64,000 nucleotides of DNA, taken from the NCBI RefSeq assembly GCF_014805685.1, contig NC_060885.1, positions 21,224,632-21,288,631 of the forward strand, given 5' to 3'. The notes below the pieces were generated by a model. It searched no databases and was not told where the DNA came from. It worked only from the letters and a program-made list of their open reading frames with translations. How positions within the stretch are numbered: position 1 is the stretch's first letter; the number at the start of each line of letters is the position of its first letter. Of this stretch, positions 10,724 to 22,387 are shown piece by piece. This DNA comes from Silurus meridionalis. Its lineage: Eukaryota > Chordata > Actinopteri > Siluriformes > Siluridae. The translations under genes and the position numbers were made by a program.

Positions 10724-13104
10724 ATTGTCTCTCTCCATAACTTGGCTTCTTATGTACATGAGGATTGGTGTGACATATACAGAACAATAATAGCTTTGTT
10801 TTTTGTGCCTCTCTAGATTAATACAGAGGTTTCAGCCACGTTATCTGTGGTGAGGGTTTGGCCCTCTACCAGAGAAAATATCCAATAAGAAAATCTCTCA
10901 CTCTGTCTTTCTCTTAGTCTCATCACAGGATCCTGACCTGCATACTGTACATATTACATCATAAACCCAGTCTGATATAAGTACATCAAAAGTCCACACA
11001 AAATTAAACATCATGAGATTCCCCTTTTTTGTATTTTTTTTACTTCAAAAGACTGACATATTTCACTCGTCTTACTATGAGCTCTGGGGAAAAAAAGATA
11101 AAATGATTTTATACAGTGTTGTGCAAACATCTTAAGGCACATATGAATGAAAATGTGAAGATTCAAGTAAAGTAAAATAAAAAAATATATGTGAAAAGAG
11201 CAATAAACCAGGCAAAGTCAAGAATTGGTGCGTTTTAAAATGCATCAATTACCTCAGATACAGATTGTGAGGTTTTCTAATGAAATTATCTGGCTTTTAC
11301 TGAGCGTCTTGGAGAAGTTACTGGAGATGTTGACTGTGGCCTGTGTTTTTTGTACATGAATACCCAATAACCTTCATATTTTTTGAATGAAGAATTATAA
11401 CGTTTTGTAAGTATCACATTTAATTTTTTTTGGTTTGGAAATGTTTATATTTGGTAATGTAAAATGTTGACTTATTCAGCAACTAAGAGAATTGATAAGA
11501 TTAAGACTTGTTCAGTGTTTTTAAGAATTTTTGCAGTGACTTCTGTAGGACTCGCCTATACTGATACAACTGTGAACCACTGACTAAAATACCAATGTTT
11601 TAGCTGCTAAATATACAAACTAATTATAATTTGAATAATAGATGATTGCTTATCTATTATGTTGAATGTGATGTGCTAAACAATGATTTCATTATGGTCT
11701 CACAATGGTCTCAAGAACCCTATAAATGTTCAGTTAAGTTGAGGGTTTGCTGTTTGTGCCTTTCCATGTCTGATTTGTACATATGATGTGAATAGAAATT
11801 CAGCATCATCCCCATATGTGCTGAATATTTTACATGTCTTGCTTTAAATAGTAATACAATAGTTTGTGAATGTCTACAATCAGTTAGCAAAGCATATTGA
11901 TCATCAATAAATTTAATGCCCCTATATGAGGTTTATCAAATATTTGCATTCAAGAAAAGATGACTTTAATGACTTTTTGGATAAATCAGGTCCTACTCTG
12001 AACCTTTCCAATATGAAAAAAATATGCATAAGTTGTTGATGATTTTATATGAATATATACTTATAAAGCAAATATTTTATAAGCATAGAATGTGTTGAGA
12101 TATCCATGTTAAAAATTAAATGATGAGAAAAAGGATTTATACGATTTTTTTTATCAACTCTATGAAAATGTACAAAAGGTCAGAAAACATAAATAATAAT
12201 GCATAATAATACATACACAGAAAATAATATTATACAAATAAAAATTAGGATGCATTAAAGATTTTTTAAAAATAGTCCAAATGTCTAAATGATGTAAAAA
12301 AAAACAAAAAAAAAAAAAAAACAGGAAAAATGTCCAGTTCTTTGAGTTTTATGTCTGGACAAACATTCCAAATGAGCCTGAAGTTTAGCTGAGTGGCACT
12401 TATGTTTTTGTTTTCATAATTTATTATCCAAATACGAAATATATCTTTGTCCTCTGAAACAGACTACAAAAATACATAATTTAATATAAATATATATTTA
12501 AAATAACTATATAATTTACAAAAAATACACAGTAAAACAGTGGCAATAGAGACAAAGATGAATAAAGAGAGTAAAGCTGGTACAGCTGAGAGCACTAATG
12601 TTGAAAGTGGATACATTTGCATTCACCACCAATTACAATGTTGGATTTGGAATTGTTTAGACTGCATGTACTACGGCCCCTAAGAAATACAACCAACTAT
12701 TAGTGCAATCAATGAAATTGTATTGGTCCATAATAAAAGTATAAAGTTCTAAACTAGAATATGAAGAAAAAAATATATGTCTGGACTACAAATCTTAAAA
12801 ACAGGGAGGTTTAAGATGCACATATTTGATCATAAATGCACACTTTCAAATATGGAGCTCAAATATCTGTTGCACAAGTGGAGCTATACAGTATGCTGCA
12901 CAGTGAAATCCCCAGTGTTACCATGTCATGTGCTATTTCACCATAGCCAGTGTTATTTATTTATATATGTTTTAGTTTTAACTTAATACCCTTCAATAGG
13001 CCTACTGTAATAACTCTTAGTCCTGTGGTGTTTTTTTTTCAGTCCAGTCCATGTGGACCAAAAAACATCATATTTACTTCAGTATTTGTGTTCTGCATAT
13101 ATTG

Positions 13105-13110
13105 TTTATT
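13105..13110 (-). promoter_or_regulatory. candidate polyadenylation signal of the FOXI gene
   Basis: TTTATT on the plus strand is AATAAA on the minus strand, about 80 nt past the FOXI stop codon. A second AATAAA lies at 12961-12956. Which one is used cannot be told from the sequence. Confidence 0.5.
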
Positions 13111-13189
13111 TCATTTCATGTAAAGAAATGTCTTGAAAAAAACAGTCAGATTCAGAGCTGGCCTAAGGCACCCTGAGGACATCCTTTAG

Positions 13190-14610
13190 TTATAACTCCA
13201 TGCTCTCTCTCTGGTATATAAGACTGTTCACGCTGAAACTGTTGTAGAAGTGGCCGTTGTACTGCGCGTTCTGAGCGCCGCCGAACGCGCTTGAGTACGT
13301 GGGGCGGTTCGAGTGCACGGGGTGCTCATTTTGCTCCCCGGGTGGCGCAGAGTTGGTCGCAGCAGCTCCGTGATACGGGCTCAGAGCGCTTATGTTCCGA
13401 CTGGTCAGCTCACTGATGAGCCCCAGGGAGCCCTGTCTAACCGCGGGGCCTGGAGCCGAGCTCATTCCGGACATGGTGCTGAAGAAGCTGTTGAAGCAAG
13501 GCGCTGATGATTGAGCAGATGAAGGAGACCCACTTCTATGGCTCTCATTGGTTGTTGTGTCTATTTCCATTTCCGGAGACACAGCCTCGCCGAGGTGCGC
13601 GTTCTCGGAGGACTTAACACCTGCAGCAACCGGTCGCTCGTCCTCAGGTTTGGCATCGCTGGAATGCCCAGTACCTGACTCCAACCTGCGCTTTCTTTTC
13701 CGGCGAAAGTTTCCGTTGTCAAACATTTTTTCGCAATTGGGGTCCAAAGTCCAATAGTTTCCTTTTCCTATGAGCAAAAAATGGCCTTATGAGACATAAC
13801 ACACCATTTCTCTTCGCAAAAACCACCCAAATTATTCAGAAATATAGGCTATAGAATCTATAATGTATAAAATGTTGCAATGATTAAACACTTGTCTTCT
13901 CGTACCCTAGACTACACGACGGTCTACTGTCATGCATTATTATAGTGTATCAGATCAAAATTCCTTTTATGACGTGTCTGTTTTGTGACGATTTTGTTGA
14001 CGTGTGCTTCCTACTCACCTGGATCATCCTCATCGCGCGGGACTTTCTTGAAGCAGTCGTTCAGGGAGAGGTTGTGCCTGATGGAGTTCTGCCAGCCCGC
14101 CTTGCTCTTCTTATAAAACGGGAAATTGTCCGCCACGTACTGGTAGATTTGACTCAGCGTGAGTTTCTTCTCGTGCGCGTTTTGGATGGCCATGGCGATG
14201 AGAGCAGAGTAAGAGTAGGGTGGGCGCACCAGCTTCAGCAGCTCCTCCTGACTTGCGATTGAGAGCCAGCCGAGGTCGGGCCCCGCGAACCCAGGTGAGT
14301 TAGCGAGGTACTGCCTCTGAGAGCCGTAGGACGGAGCTATAAACGAAGGACTGCTGTTGCCGTGTAAGTAAGACGGGGAGGAATTGACTCCAGGGCCGTT
14401 GAGCCAGAGGTAAGGGTTCGGGGTGGCTGCGTACTCGCCGAGGCCGTAACCGGCTGGCCTTTGCGCGCTCGCCACACTCTGCTGGTGGTAGACAAAGTTC
14501 TCGCAGTACACCGCCATCTCGGGAGCGTCGTGCGCGTTCTTGTGCTGCTGGAGTGGACTCACGGATGAGACAGAGCCGTGGTGGAGCTGCGCGTCCACGG
14601 AATTCATCAT
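13190..14610 (-). CDS. foxi: FOXI-class forkhead transcription factor (two exons)
   Basis: The coding sequence is exon 1 14610-14019 joined to exon 2 13767-13190, 1170 nt with the stop TAA, 389 aa. The intron 14018-13768 (251 bp) starts GTGAGT and ends TAG; the split codon restores the DDPGKGNYW motif. The protein starts [10 protein letters not shown], then has EMAVYCENF and [12 protein letters not shown] (both typical of FOXI). A forkhead DNA-binding domain spans about residues 128-222 ([48 protein letters not shown]), ending in a basic RRKRKRR run that probably acts in nuclear import. The Ser-rich C-terminal part ends [14 protein letters not shown], resembling the conserved FOXI tail. FOXI proteins bind DNA in the nucleus and control ionocyte, otic and pharyngeal ectoderm fates. 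[10 protein letters not shown] and RKRKRR look slightly more like FOXI3 than FOXI1, but the paralogue is not settled. The reading frame is intact, with GC-rich codons unlike the AT-rich surroundings. Confidence 0.95.
13768..14018 (-). other. FOXI intron (251 bp)
   Basis: Donor GTGAGT at 14018-14013 follows CCAG; the acceptor is TCATAG ending at 13768. The intron interrupts the glycine codon of DDPGKG inside the forkhead domain, which agrees with the two-exon structure of FOXI genes. Confidence 0.9.
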
Positions 14611-14690
14611 GCACTCTCACGATCCTGATAAAATCCCACAGCGCGCGCACGCACGCACACACTCACACACACACACACACACACACACAC
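14611..14690 (-). repeat. (CA)n/(GC)n-rich microsatellite in the presumed FOXI 5' UTR
   Basis: On the minus strand a GT run followed by GCGC-rich sequence (14690-14641) lies between the predicted transcription start and the ATG at 14610. It would therefore be transcribed in the leader. Confidence 0.7.
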
Positions 14691-14768
14691 TGTCTTTGGC
14701 TCAAGCGCGCGCTGCTTTCACCGGCGTCCTTCGTGCAACAAGCAACAAGTGGTTTGGATTTGTAGGCA

Positions 14769-14774
14769 TTTATA
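14769..14774 (-). promoter_or_regulatory. TATA box of the FOXI gene
   Basis: The minus strand reads GCCTTTATAAATGCC, a good TATA match, about 160 bp upstream of the ATG. Initiation would be expected near 14740, giving a leader of about 130 nt. A GC/KLF-type box (CCACGCCCCC on the minus strand) lies at about 14861-14852. No experimental evidence is available. Confidence 0.6.
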
Positions 14775-14879
14775 AAGGCGCCGTGCGCCATAGATTTTTT
14801 TTTACCGGCATCTTCAGCACTCCCAGCCTATAGGAATCAGCGATCACAGTCGGGGGCGTGGTTACCTGAGAGGACCAGA

Positions 14880-15754
14880 TTCATTCATCACCTTTATTTG
14901 GTTTTATGATATGCAATACATTAGATCTGTAAATTCAGCGCTTCTAGTTTTTTAGCTTTGGAATATAAAGCTTTTTATTTGAAGTGATGCATTTATTAAC
15001 ATTTATTGAAAAAAAAGAGAAAATGACGATGATAAAAATCTTTAAAAGTTTTAAATAATAATAACTTTTTTTAATGTACGAAAGACAGAACTTTATAATT
15101 AGGACATATGCAGCACATTATACATATAATTATCCGGGATTAATAATTGGGTAAAATTGTTGCAATAAGAAATTGAGAGTCGGAACTCATTGGATTTGCT
15201 TTTTTTGTGAAAAGCTTTTTATACACACAGCATGCTCAGCTGCTTTGCAAAAAGACGATCATAATTGTATTAAATTATTTCCATGAAAAAAGGTGATCAA
15301 CCCTAAACATTTTCTCTTCAGTGTACCTCACACAGAAAGGATCAGGGGATTTAGAGTTGGATTCAGAGAAGATCTGAATACAGATGATTTTGTGAGATCT
15401 GTGATTTCTGAGATTGCCCTCTTCGCCTCCCAACCAACAGCAAGAAAAATATCTGTCTGTGTGTCAAGTAATAGACAGAGACAATTAAAATCCTCAAAAT
15501 ATTTTTTTCATTGAAAAAGGCTGGTCAGTGTGCACTGGAAAAGCCAACCGCAACAGAGGACTTACTGTAGAAGCATTCTCTATAGAAAAGTTTTATAACC
15601 ACTCACTTTTATACGCATTTCCATAATAAATACAGTATTAAGTAGTATAATTTAACTACTGGACAATTATTTCTGAGTGTTCTATTGCTTATATTACTAA
15701 TAACAATTATCCTACAACATTAACATTAACAACAACAACAACAATAACAGCACC

Positions 15755-15804
<50 letters not shown>

Positions 15805-16490
15805 CAATCGAATTTTAACCTTTACACCTGTGATTAGATTAAATTAATTTTTTTTATTACATTTAATTTACTTTTAGCCTAAAATGTATGGAAAGAAAGA
15901 AAGGAAAACAAACAAAAAAAGAAACAGAAACAAATACGCATCTCAGTTTTGAAGTTGAAGGAAAATTATGAATCATAATTAACATATTGAAGCGTGTGAA
16001 TGTATATTATCATGAGTATTGTATTTCAAAGTATGTATTTAATGATAAGTATTTCGAATTGAATTCATTTTCGTGCGTTCCATGCAAATTCTTGGATCTG
16101 AAATCGGTTACATATATAGAAATTTATAGACTATGTTTAAGTGTTTATTGATATCCGATCTGACGTGAAGAATGAACCGTTACCAGTTATCAACACTGGG
16201 AGATGGGGAACTCCATGCTGGTCTTTTTTTTTTGTATCAGAGAAACTGAATGTCGCCATCTGTTGGCAAATAGTGTAAATGACAAACGCGAATAAATCTA
16301 CAACCTCCCATTTTTTTAGGGGACATATGAAAAGCACATAGGAATTTGTACCTAGTACTTTCTTTTCACTACAACTAATAATCTATAAAATATTTTATAG
16401 TGTTTCGGTTTTTTGCATACGTACGAGAGATGACCAAGCAGGAAAAAAGTAGGCCTGAGGTGAACTTTAATTTGGCTCGCCATGTCATAT
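14880..16490. other. upstream flank of FOXI, no gene seen
   Basis: AT-rich sequence with an (AAT)n tract at 15754-15802. It may contain FOXI regulatory elements, but none can be identified by motif alone. Confidence 0.5.
15754..15802. repeat. (AAT)n microsatellite
   Basis: About 16 AAT units following an AAC-rich stretch. Confidence 0.95.
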
Positions 16491-16900
16491 ATCAGAATCA
16501 GAATCAGAATCAGAATCAGGTTTATTGGCCAAGTGTGTTGACACACACAAGGAATTTGGTTCCAGCTGTTTGTTACTCTCAAAAGTACAGACATAAATAA
16601 AAACCTATACATGACAAAACAGACACAACAAGACAAAAACAGACTATACAAGACAATACAGACAATACAGACAATATGAGACAGTATAGACAGTGTGGGT
16701 AATAAATAGGGATACAGACCAGTAATGTACATAAAGTGTGGGAGTGCATGGTAGTGCAAATGACAGTATTGTGTGTCAGGTATGATGAGAGAGGTTACTA
16801 TAAAACTTTGTACAGTATATAGAAGCAATAGTGTGTGCAACATATACAGATAATGTGATGAGTGACAGTTCTGTGACAGTTCTGTGCAGTAATCATAGAT
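16488..16900 (-). repeat. fish interspersed repeat with (CAGAAT)n end
   Basis: It begins with repeated ATCAGA units, followed by CAGGTTTATTGGCCAAGTGTG and TTGACACACACAAGGAATTTGG, a block common in fish genomes. A run of degenerate ACAGACAATA-type repeats follows. I recognise the block but not its family; the hexamer end suggests the tail of a LINE in minus orientation. The long minus-strand open frame here has no protein-like features. Confidence 0.5.
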
Positions 16901-16989
16901 ATGAGCATGGAATTTAATGAGAAAAGAAAAAACAGGGGAAAATGGCATTTGAAAATTTGGAACATTAAATGTACCATGGAACATAATTG

Positions 16990-17545
16990 AAGACCATCAT
17001 CAGCAAGGGAACAAAATCAGAAACCACAATGAACAGTACGTCCTTATAATAAGAAACACACTATGAAGGCTGCCCAGATGCCTACAGCAACAATAAAGAA
17101 GCTGCAGGAATATCTGGCAAGTACTGGTGACAACGATCTGTCCACAGGAAGGGGTAAACAGATACACCCAAAAGGAAAATGTGGTTTAATGAGACCTTTA
17201 CGCTAAATTTGCAAAAAATAATAGTTTGGTACAAAAACAGCTTATTACCCAAAGAACAGAATACTATCACATTAAAGTGGTAAGGTGGTATCATGATATA
17301 GGGCTGCTTCTTTTCACCTGGGACTCGGGTGCTAGTCAAGATCATAGAAAAATCATGAAAAGATGCCTCTTCTAGCACGAATATGCCTCTTTCTAGCACG
17401 ATAACGACCCAAAGAACAAATACAAGCCGACAAATTAATTCAGAAGAAGAATGCCAACATTTTGGAATGGCCCAATCAGAGCCCTGATCTAAATCTGATC
17501 CAAAAACTCTGGAAAGACTTGAAGGTGCTTTTAAGTACTAGTTAA
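16990..17545 (+). mobile_element. degenerate Tc1-like transposon relic
   Basis: Near the end the sequence still encodes, across frames, the equivalent of EWPNQSPDLNLIQKLWKDLK (17466-17525), the C-terminal catalytic motif of Tc1 transposases. About 110 bp before it a short block near ACGACCCAAAGAACAAAT corresponds to the ND-PKHT motif. No terminal repeats can be found. It is old and inactive. Confidence 0.65.
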
Positions 17546-17839
17546 GAGGCTTTTTTTTTCCCACCACAAAATGTTTCTTTTGTTTGAGTTTAACCACAAT
17601 TGTGTTGGTTGCATATAACAGATGATTAAAAAAAAAATACAATTGTATAAGGGTTGTGTATCAAAATGTTTAGTCAGAGTTTCTGTTTTGTATGAACAAT
17701 ATGGGGCAGTATAATGCTTTCTCTGTGACTGAGCTCCATCTGCTGATCACAGCAGTTACATGATTTATCTTTGATTTTATTATTTAAGTGGAATTTTAGC
17801 CACTTTAAGGCACATTCTTTTTGCTGTGAGTTTCAAATA

Positions 17840-17946
17840 TTTTTTCAAGTACATGAAAATCATACTGGAGTAAAAGTATAGATATCTTTCTGCAATACTG
17901 ACTCCAATACAAGTTAAAAGTCACCAATTCCAATATGATGAGTAAA

Positions 17947-18001
<55 letters not shown>

Positions 18002-18370
18002 CCAAATTACTAAAGCAAGCTTGCAAAAAGATATCTTCAATTAACAAATAACATTACAGTATCATGTCAGAAAGTAGAAGAACCATTACTATTCAATGGA
18101 CAAATAAAATGGCGATGGTGATCTGCAAAAATCGCTGCCTCTTCTGCAAAATGAATACGCCATGGCTGATAAAGCTGCCATGCAAAATGTAATTTTTAAT
18201 CAGCACTGTCAATTATAATATAGTGGAGTAAAAAGTACATATATTGAATCATAAATATAGTTGAGTAGAGAGTTGATTATTTTTTTATTACACAGTTAAA
18301 CTACAAAGTAGTCAAATAATTACTTAAGTAGAGTAACAATGTACATTTACTCAAATACTTTACACCACTG
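17840..18370. repeat. probable hAT-type non-autonomous repeat with an AT tract
   Basis: It contains stretches like GGAGTAAAAGTATAGATATC, CTCCAATACAAG and ACTCAAATACTTTACACCACTG that resemble the inside and end of the 623-bp element at 41997-42619, and of a widespread fish repeat made of 'acttgagtaaaagtac' words. An (AT)n tract sits at 17951-18000. No clear left end or target duplication was found. Confidence 0.4.
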
Positions 18371-18692
18371 ATTCTTACTTTGCATAAAATATCCATATTA
18401 ATTGTAAAATTTTACAAAGATTTATGTTCAGATCATTAAAAACTGAATTAATACAGAAAATACAGCAAACAGTATTTTTGACGCTTACATTGCCAGTTCT
18501 AAAAAAACTAAAATGACGAAAACTATTATAATATCTTAAAATATAATTGCGGACATCACTAGTTTTAGCCAAAAAGTACTTTAATGATATAAGTGGTGGC
18601 CGATAGATTGTTTGGGTGTTTTTTCCCATCACTTTAGCATCATGTTTATGTCTGCACCATTTATAGTGTACATAAAACATTTCTCTGTATTA

Positions 18693-19530
18693 CAGTTTTT
18701 CTCAGTTGCTTTGGAGAATTTCTCAAATCATCCTGAATATTTGCAAACCAATAAACACATTCTCAAAACTATTTGTACAAACAGCATAACATTGGATTTC
18801 TTGCAAAATTCTGTATTTTTCTCAAAATACTTAGTGCAGCTCTCAAAAGTAAGTATTTGTGTCAATGAACATCTCATTCCCATCAGAATAACAAGTCCTT
18901 TTGTCATTGATTACAAACAAGATCGTCAAAATGTTAAGTCATGTTGTCAGTATGATGCTGCACAGTTTCAGTATTTCCTGGTGTAAACTATAGTTTGGAT
19001 CACAATGATTGAGAATGCACAAGGCTGAATTTCTACTTTATGGTATATATTACAGTTTTTCTCAGTTGTTTTGGAGCTTTTCTCAGATCAGAAATTGAAT
19101 TCACAAAAGTACTTGTTCAACCTCCACATCATTTAGTCATTTGTGCTTATCATAAGAACATTTCTTGTGGCTTTGATCAAATTGCGAATGCTTCTGTACA
19201 TCATTTACAGTTTTTCTCAGTTGTTTTGGAGCATTTTTTTGAATCATCCTTAATATTTGCAAACCATTAAATGCATTCTCAAAACAATGTGTACTTTAAC
19301 AGCATTACACATCGGATTTCTTGCAAAATCCTGTATTTATCTCAAACTCCTTAGTTCATCTCTCAAAAGTAAGTATTTGTGTCAATGAACATTTCATTCC
19401 CATCAGCATGAAAAGTCCCTTTGTAATTTTTTACAAACAAGATCATTAAAATGTTTAGTCATGTTGTCAGTATGATGCTGCACAATTTCAGTATTTGTTG
19501 ATATAAACTACAGTTTGGATGATGACTATG
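18693..19530 (+). repeat. three consecutive units, each starting CAGTTTTTCTCAGTTG
   Basis: Units begin at 18693 (A), 19053 (B) and 19208 (C), each preceded by TA. A and C are similar over about 300 bp (shared words AATATTTGCAAACCA, ATTTCTTGCAAAAT, AAAGTAAGTATTTGTGTCAA, CATGTTGTCAGTATGATGC). B shares only the first part. The leading CAGTTTTTC resembles the terminal repeat of the 21861-24363 element, so these are probably non-autonomous relatives. They contain no coding capacity. Confidence 0.65.
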
Positions 19531-19779
19531 AATTTTAGCAGCACAAATGTATTTATTTCATTGCATATTTGATTTATATTGAGTGCAAGTGACCGGACAA
19601 AATTCATACTTTTCTGTACTGTAATAGTGTCTGTTCATTTCTTAGTTGTTCATCCAGAGTATTCGAATTAGATTAATTAACTTTAACGTTGTTATCAGAA
19701 TCTTGGAATGTGGCGAAAATACTATTGATAAACTTAAATTACACGTCATTATATAATTGAAACTGCGTGTAATTACTGC

Positions 19780-20620
19780 GTATGGTAAAGCGAATGCTAA
19801 TTGCTAACTGCGGTGTCTCGGGAGCTCGTGAGACAGTGCAAGCTTTGTGAACCCGGGAGCCGAAGGAGCGAGCTGGGGTGCCGTGAGACAGGCGGATATA
19901 ACGGGACGGATATAATGGGACGGAGAGGAATAAAACTCTTAAAAGAAGCGGAGGATCATGTTGTCCGCGACAAGACCGACGTACCGGAGGCTGAACACGG
20001 AAACAATTATAAAGGTAGGTTTTGGAGAACTTATAGATGTTGTGACTGTATTGCAAAGATCACCAGAATGTGACAGTTGCTGAAGAAAATGTGAGTGGTG
20101 CTTGATTGTGCAAAAATACCGGGTGTGCATAGTTTTTTAGCACCCACCGTGTTTTCTGTGCCGATCGCGAGACGCGATCATACTTCGAGAGACGAGCGTT
20201 TCGATACCTCGCATGCATGTCTTCCGAGGGGTCAGGACCAGTGACATCACGTGAGGTCATCACATGACCTGGGGTTCGACTTCATTCGCCGTGCCGAGTA
20301 TTTAGGCGTGACACACGCCCGTGTCCCCGGAGTTGTGTCGAGTTACTATTTTTTTTTTTGCACGTTCCCGCCAACGTGATGTCACGCAGCATCTTTATGC
20401 CACGGAGATTCCTCAGACTGTGCCGAGCGGTTTGATGTGTCACATGTCCGTGTTATGTGACAGAGGACAGAACAGAGGCAGAACAGACACAGCCATTGTA
20501 GCCTCAGCTCCTGTCTGCTATGTACAGATAGTTTTCAATGTAATCTTACATTGTAATATTAAAGCAGGAGCAGAAGTGATAGATCAAGCTACCTCCTGGT
20601 TGTTAGAACAGAAATGAAGT
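19780..20620. other. CpG-rich patch with a possible first exon
   Basis: Unlike its AT-rich surroundings this stretch has many CpG dinucleotides. It also has CRE/E-box-like words (GACATCACGTGAGGTCATCA near 20243). On the plus strand an ATG at 19915 opens a frame starting MGRRGIKLLKEAEDHVV, up to AAAG|GTAGGT, a good splice donor with the last exon base at 20014. Further on, an open stretch ending IDQATSWLLEQK* (stop 20615-20617) could be a later exon. I do not recognise either peptide. Alternatives are a CpG-rich retroelement remnant or a lone promoter. Confidence 0.3.
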
Positions 20621-20998
20621 CAGAATTGCAAGAAATAAAGTCGCAATTAGGCTAACTTTTTTTTATGTGGCAGAAACGGGCTACCATAGGGAACAAATTA
20701 CAAAATCGTATCCCACGAATAAACAAGTCATCTAATGATTTCTTGTAACCACAATATAGCCTATAGCATCTATAGTATTGTATAGTTTGTTCCATTTATT
20801 TTTGCCTGATACCTTTCTACAGATTGGTATGATTCTTTAGGGTCTTCATGAAATGACTGCAAAATACTTTAGTTAAAATTCCTCAGTGGTTGTGTAAAAC
20901 AACAAATCTGTCCCACCACACATTGTGGTGCATTGCTAAAGCACAGAGAAAATGGTGGACAATGTACGAGGGCTAAAATATGATAATACGTTACAGTC

Positions 20999-21505
20999 TG
21001 TCAGGATCTCTGAGCACACTGTGCGCAGTTCCGGTTTTGCAGCGCACTTCCGGGTCGGCGACCATCTTGCCGTTTTTTCCGTGCCTCCTGGTATTTAAGG
21101 ACAACCAAAACTTTAGCTCGGGGCCAGATTATTACCGGCTTCCTAGCCCCTGAGATTACTTTTGCCACCCTGCCTGCCCTGGTTTCTGATCCTGTTTCTG
21201 ATCCTGACCCTGACCCTGATCTCTGTTCTTCTCTGCCTCTTGTTTTGCTCTCCCCTGTATTGCTCAGTTTGCCGGTTAATGGATTTTTTGCACTGTTTTG
21301 GGTTTTGGTTTTGCTTCTTTCCCTGCATTGCCCTGTTCACCTGTGTTAAGACCCTGGACTGTTTTTTGGACTTTGTTTTTGCCTTTGCCCCATCGCTCAG
21401 TCTGATTACTTTTTATTAAAGCCTGTTTTTGCCTAACTCCTGTTTGCATCCTGCATTTGGGTCCCCCCATCCAGTCACCCAGCACTGCACCCGTGTTCCC
21501 TGACA
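20999..21505 (+). mobile_element. solo LTR (507 bp) of an LTR retrotransposon
   Basis: It starts TGTCAGGATCTC and ends TTCCCTGACA, so the ends are inverted TGTCA/TGACA. The five bases CAGTC occur immediately before (20994-20998) and after (21506-21510), an exact 5-bp target duplication as made by LTR-element integrase. Inside are a TATTTAAGG TATA-like box near 21091 and an ATTAAA polyadenylation-like signal near 21415, fitting plus orientation. There is no internal region, so this is the product of LTR-LTR recombination. The sequence is not close to the 352-bp LTR family at 43579. Confidence 0.9.
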
Positions 21506-22387
21506 CAGTCTGTCAATGGTTGTGGACGGGACCTGAGCAGCATGATGTCATATTTCGCTGGTTCATCAATAAGTGCCAAAATTTATGTGGCTATAACTTT
21601 CACTTTAGAACAAGGTGCCAACTTGTCTTAGTACAGTATTAGTGGCTCTTTATCCATAAATATTGTCTTATTCTAGTCAATAAACTTAAATATCACTCAA
21701 TAAGTAAGATAATTAATGGGGATATAACTTTTACTTTAAAACAGGGAGTCTATGGTTAACATAATAGATGGTGAATAACTGAAATATACCCAGGTGTATT
21801 ACTACACAAAATCAAAAATGGTTTAGGGCTGCAACTAATGATACTTTTGATAATCGATTACAGTTTTTCACAATCGATTTGGTACATTTCTCCAAACTCA
21901 GGTAACAGCTCTCAAAACAGTTAACACAGTGATCAGTACACTTTGTAATTGTCCTAAACAGATAGTAAATTCTCCTTCATTTCATACAAATCACAAATCA
22001 AAAGCATAATTTTCTCAAAACACTGTGCACAAAAATCCCTAATTTTATCACAGCAGTTCATACAGCCAACCAAATCTTTAATATATCAGGAAAAACATTT
22101 GTAACTTTTTCATTGTTCTTTACAAAGATCACAAGCATTTTTGTACCATTTTCAAAACACAACAAACAAAACTCTGTGAATTGTAAAATAGTCAGTTGCA
22201 CACCTTGTGTCTTTAATTAACGCCAAATTGTTATCTGATGAGTTAGTAATCCACTCAACACAGAAAAAGCCAATTTCCTAATTGTTCACACAGCTGTCTT
22301 ACGTAATTACAACAACTACAAAAGGGGAAGAGAAGAAGAACAAAGAAGACAAATGAGGAGATACAGTAAGACAAAAAAAAAAGAAGT

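Larger units (their letters stand above)
9175..13104. other. intergenic, AT-rich, downstream flank of the FOXI gene
   Basis: No coding region is supported. It holds GT, CA and two CT microsatellites (9424-10720), an A-rich run near 12300, and long AT-rich sequence. The part next to 13105 may include the 3' untranslated region of the minus-strand FOXI gene. Confidence 0.5.

Noticed and set aside
16352..16984. 210-aa minus-strand open frame
   Set aside because: Composition is erratic, it overlaps the (CAGAAT)n repeat and degenerate ACAGAC repeats, and it has no domain or splice context. It arises because the repeats lack stops in that frame.
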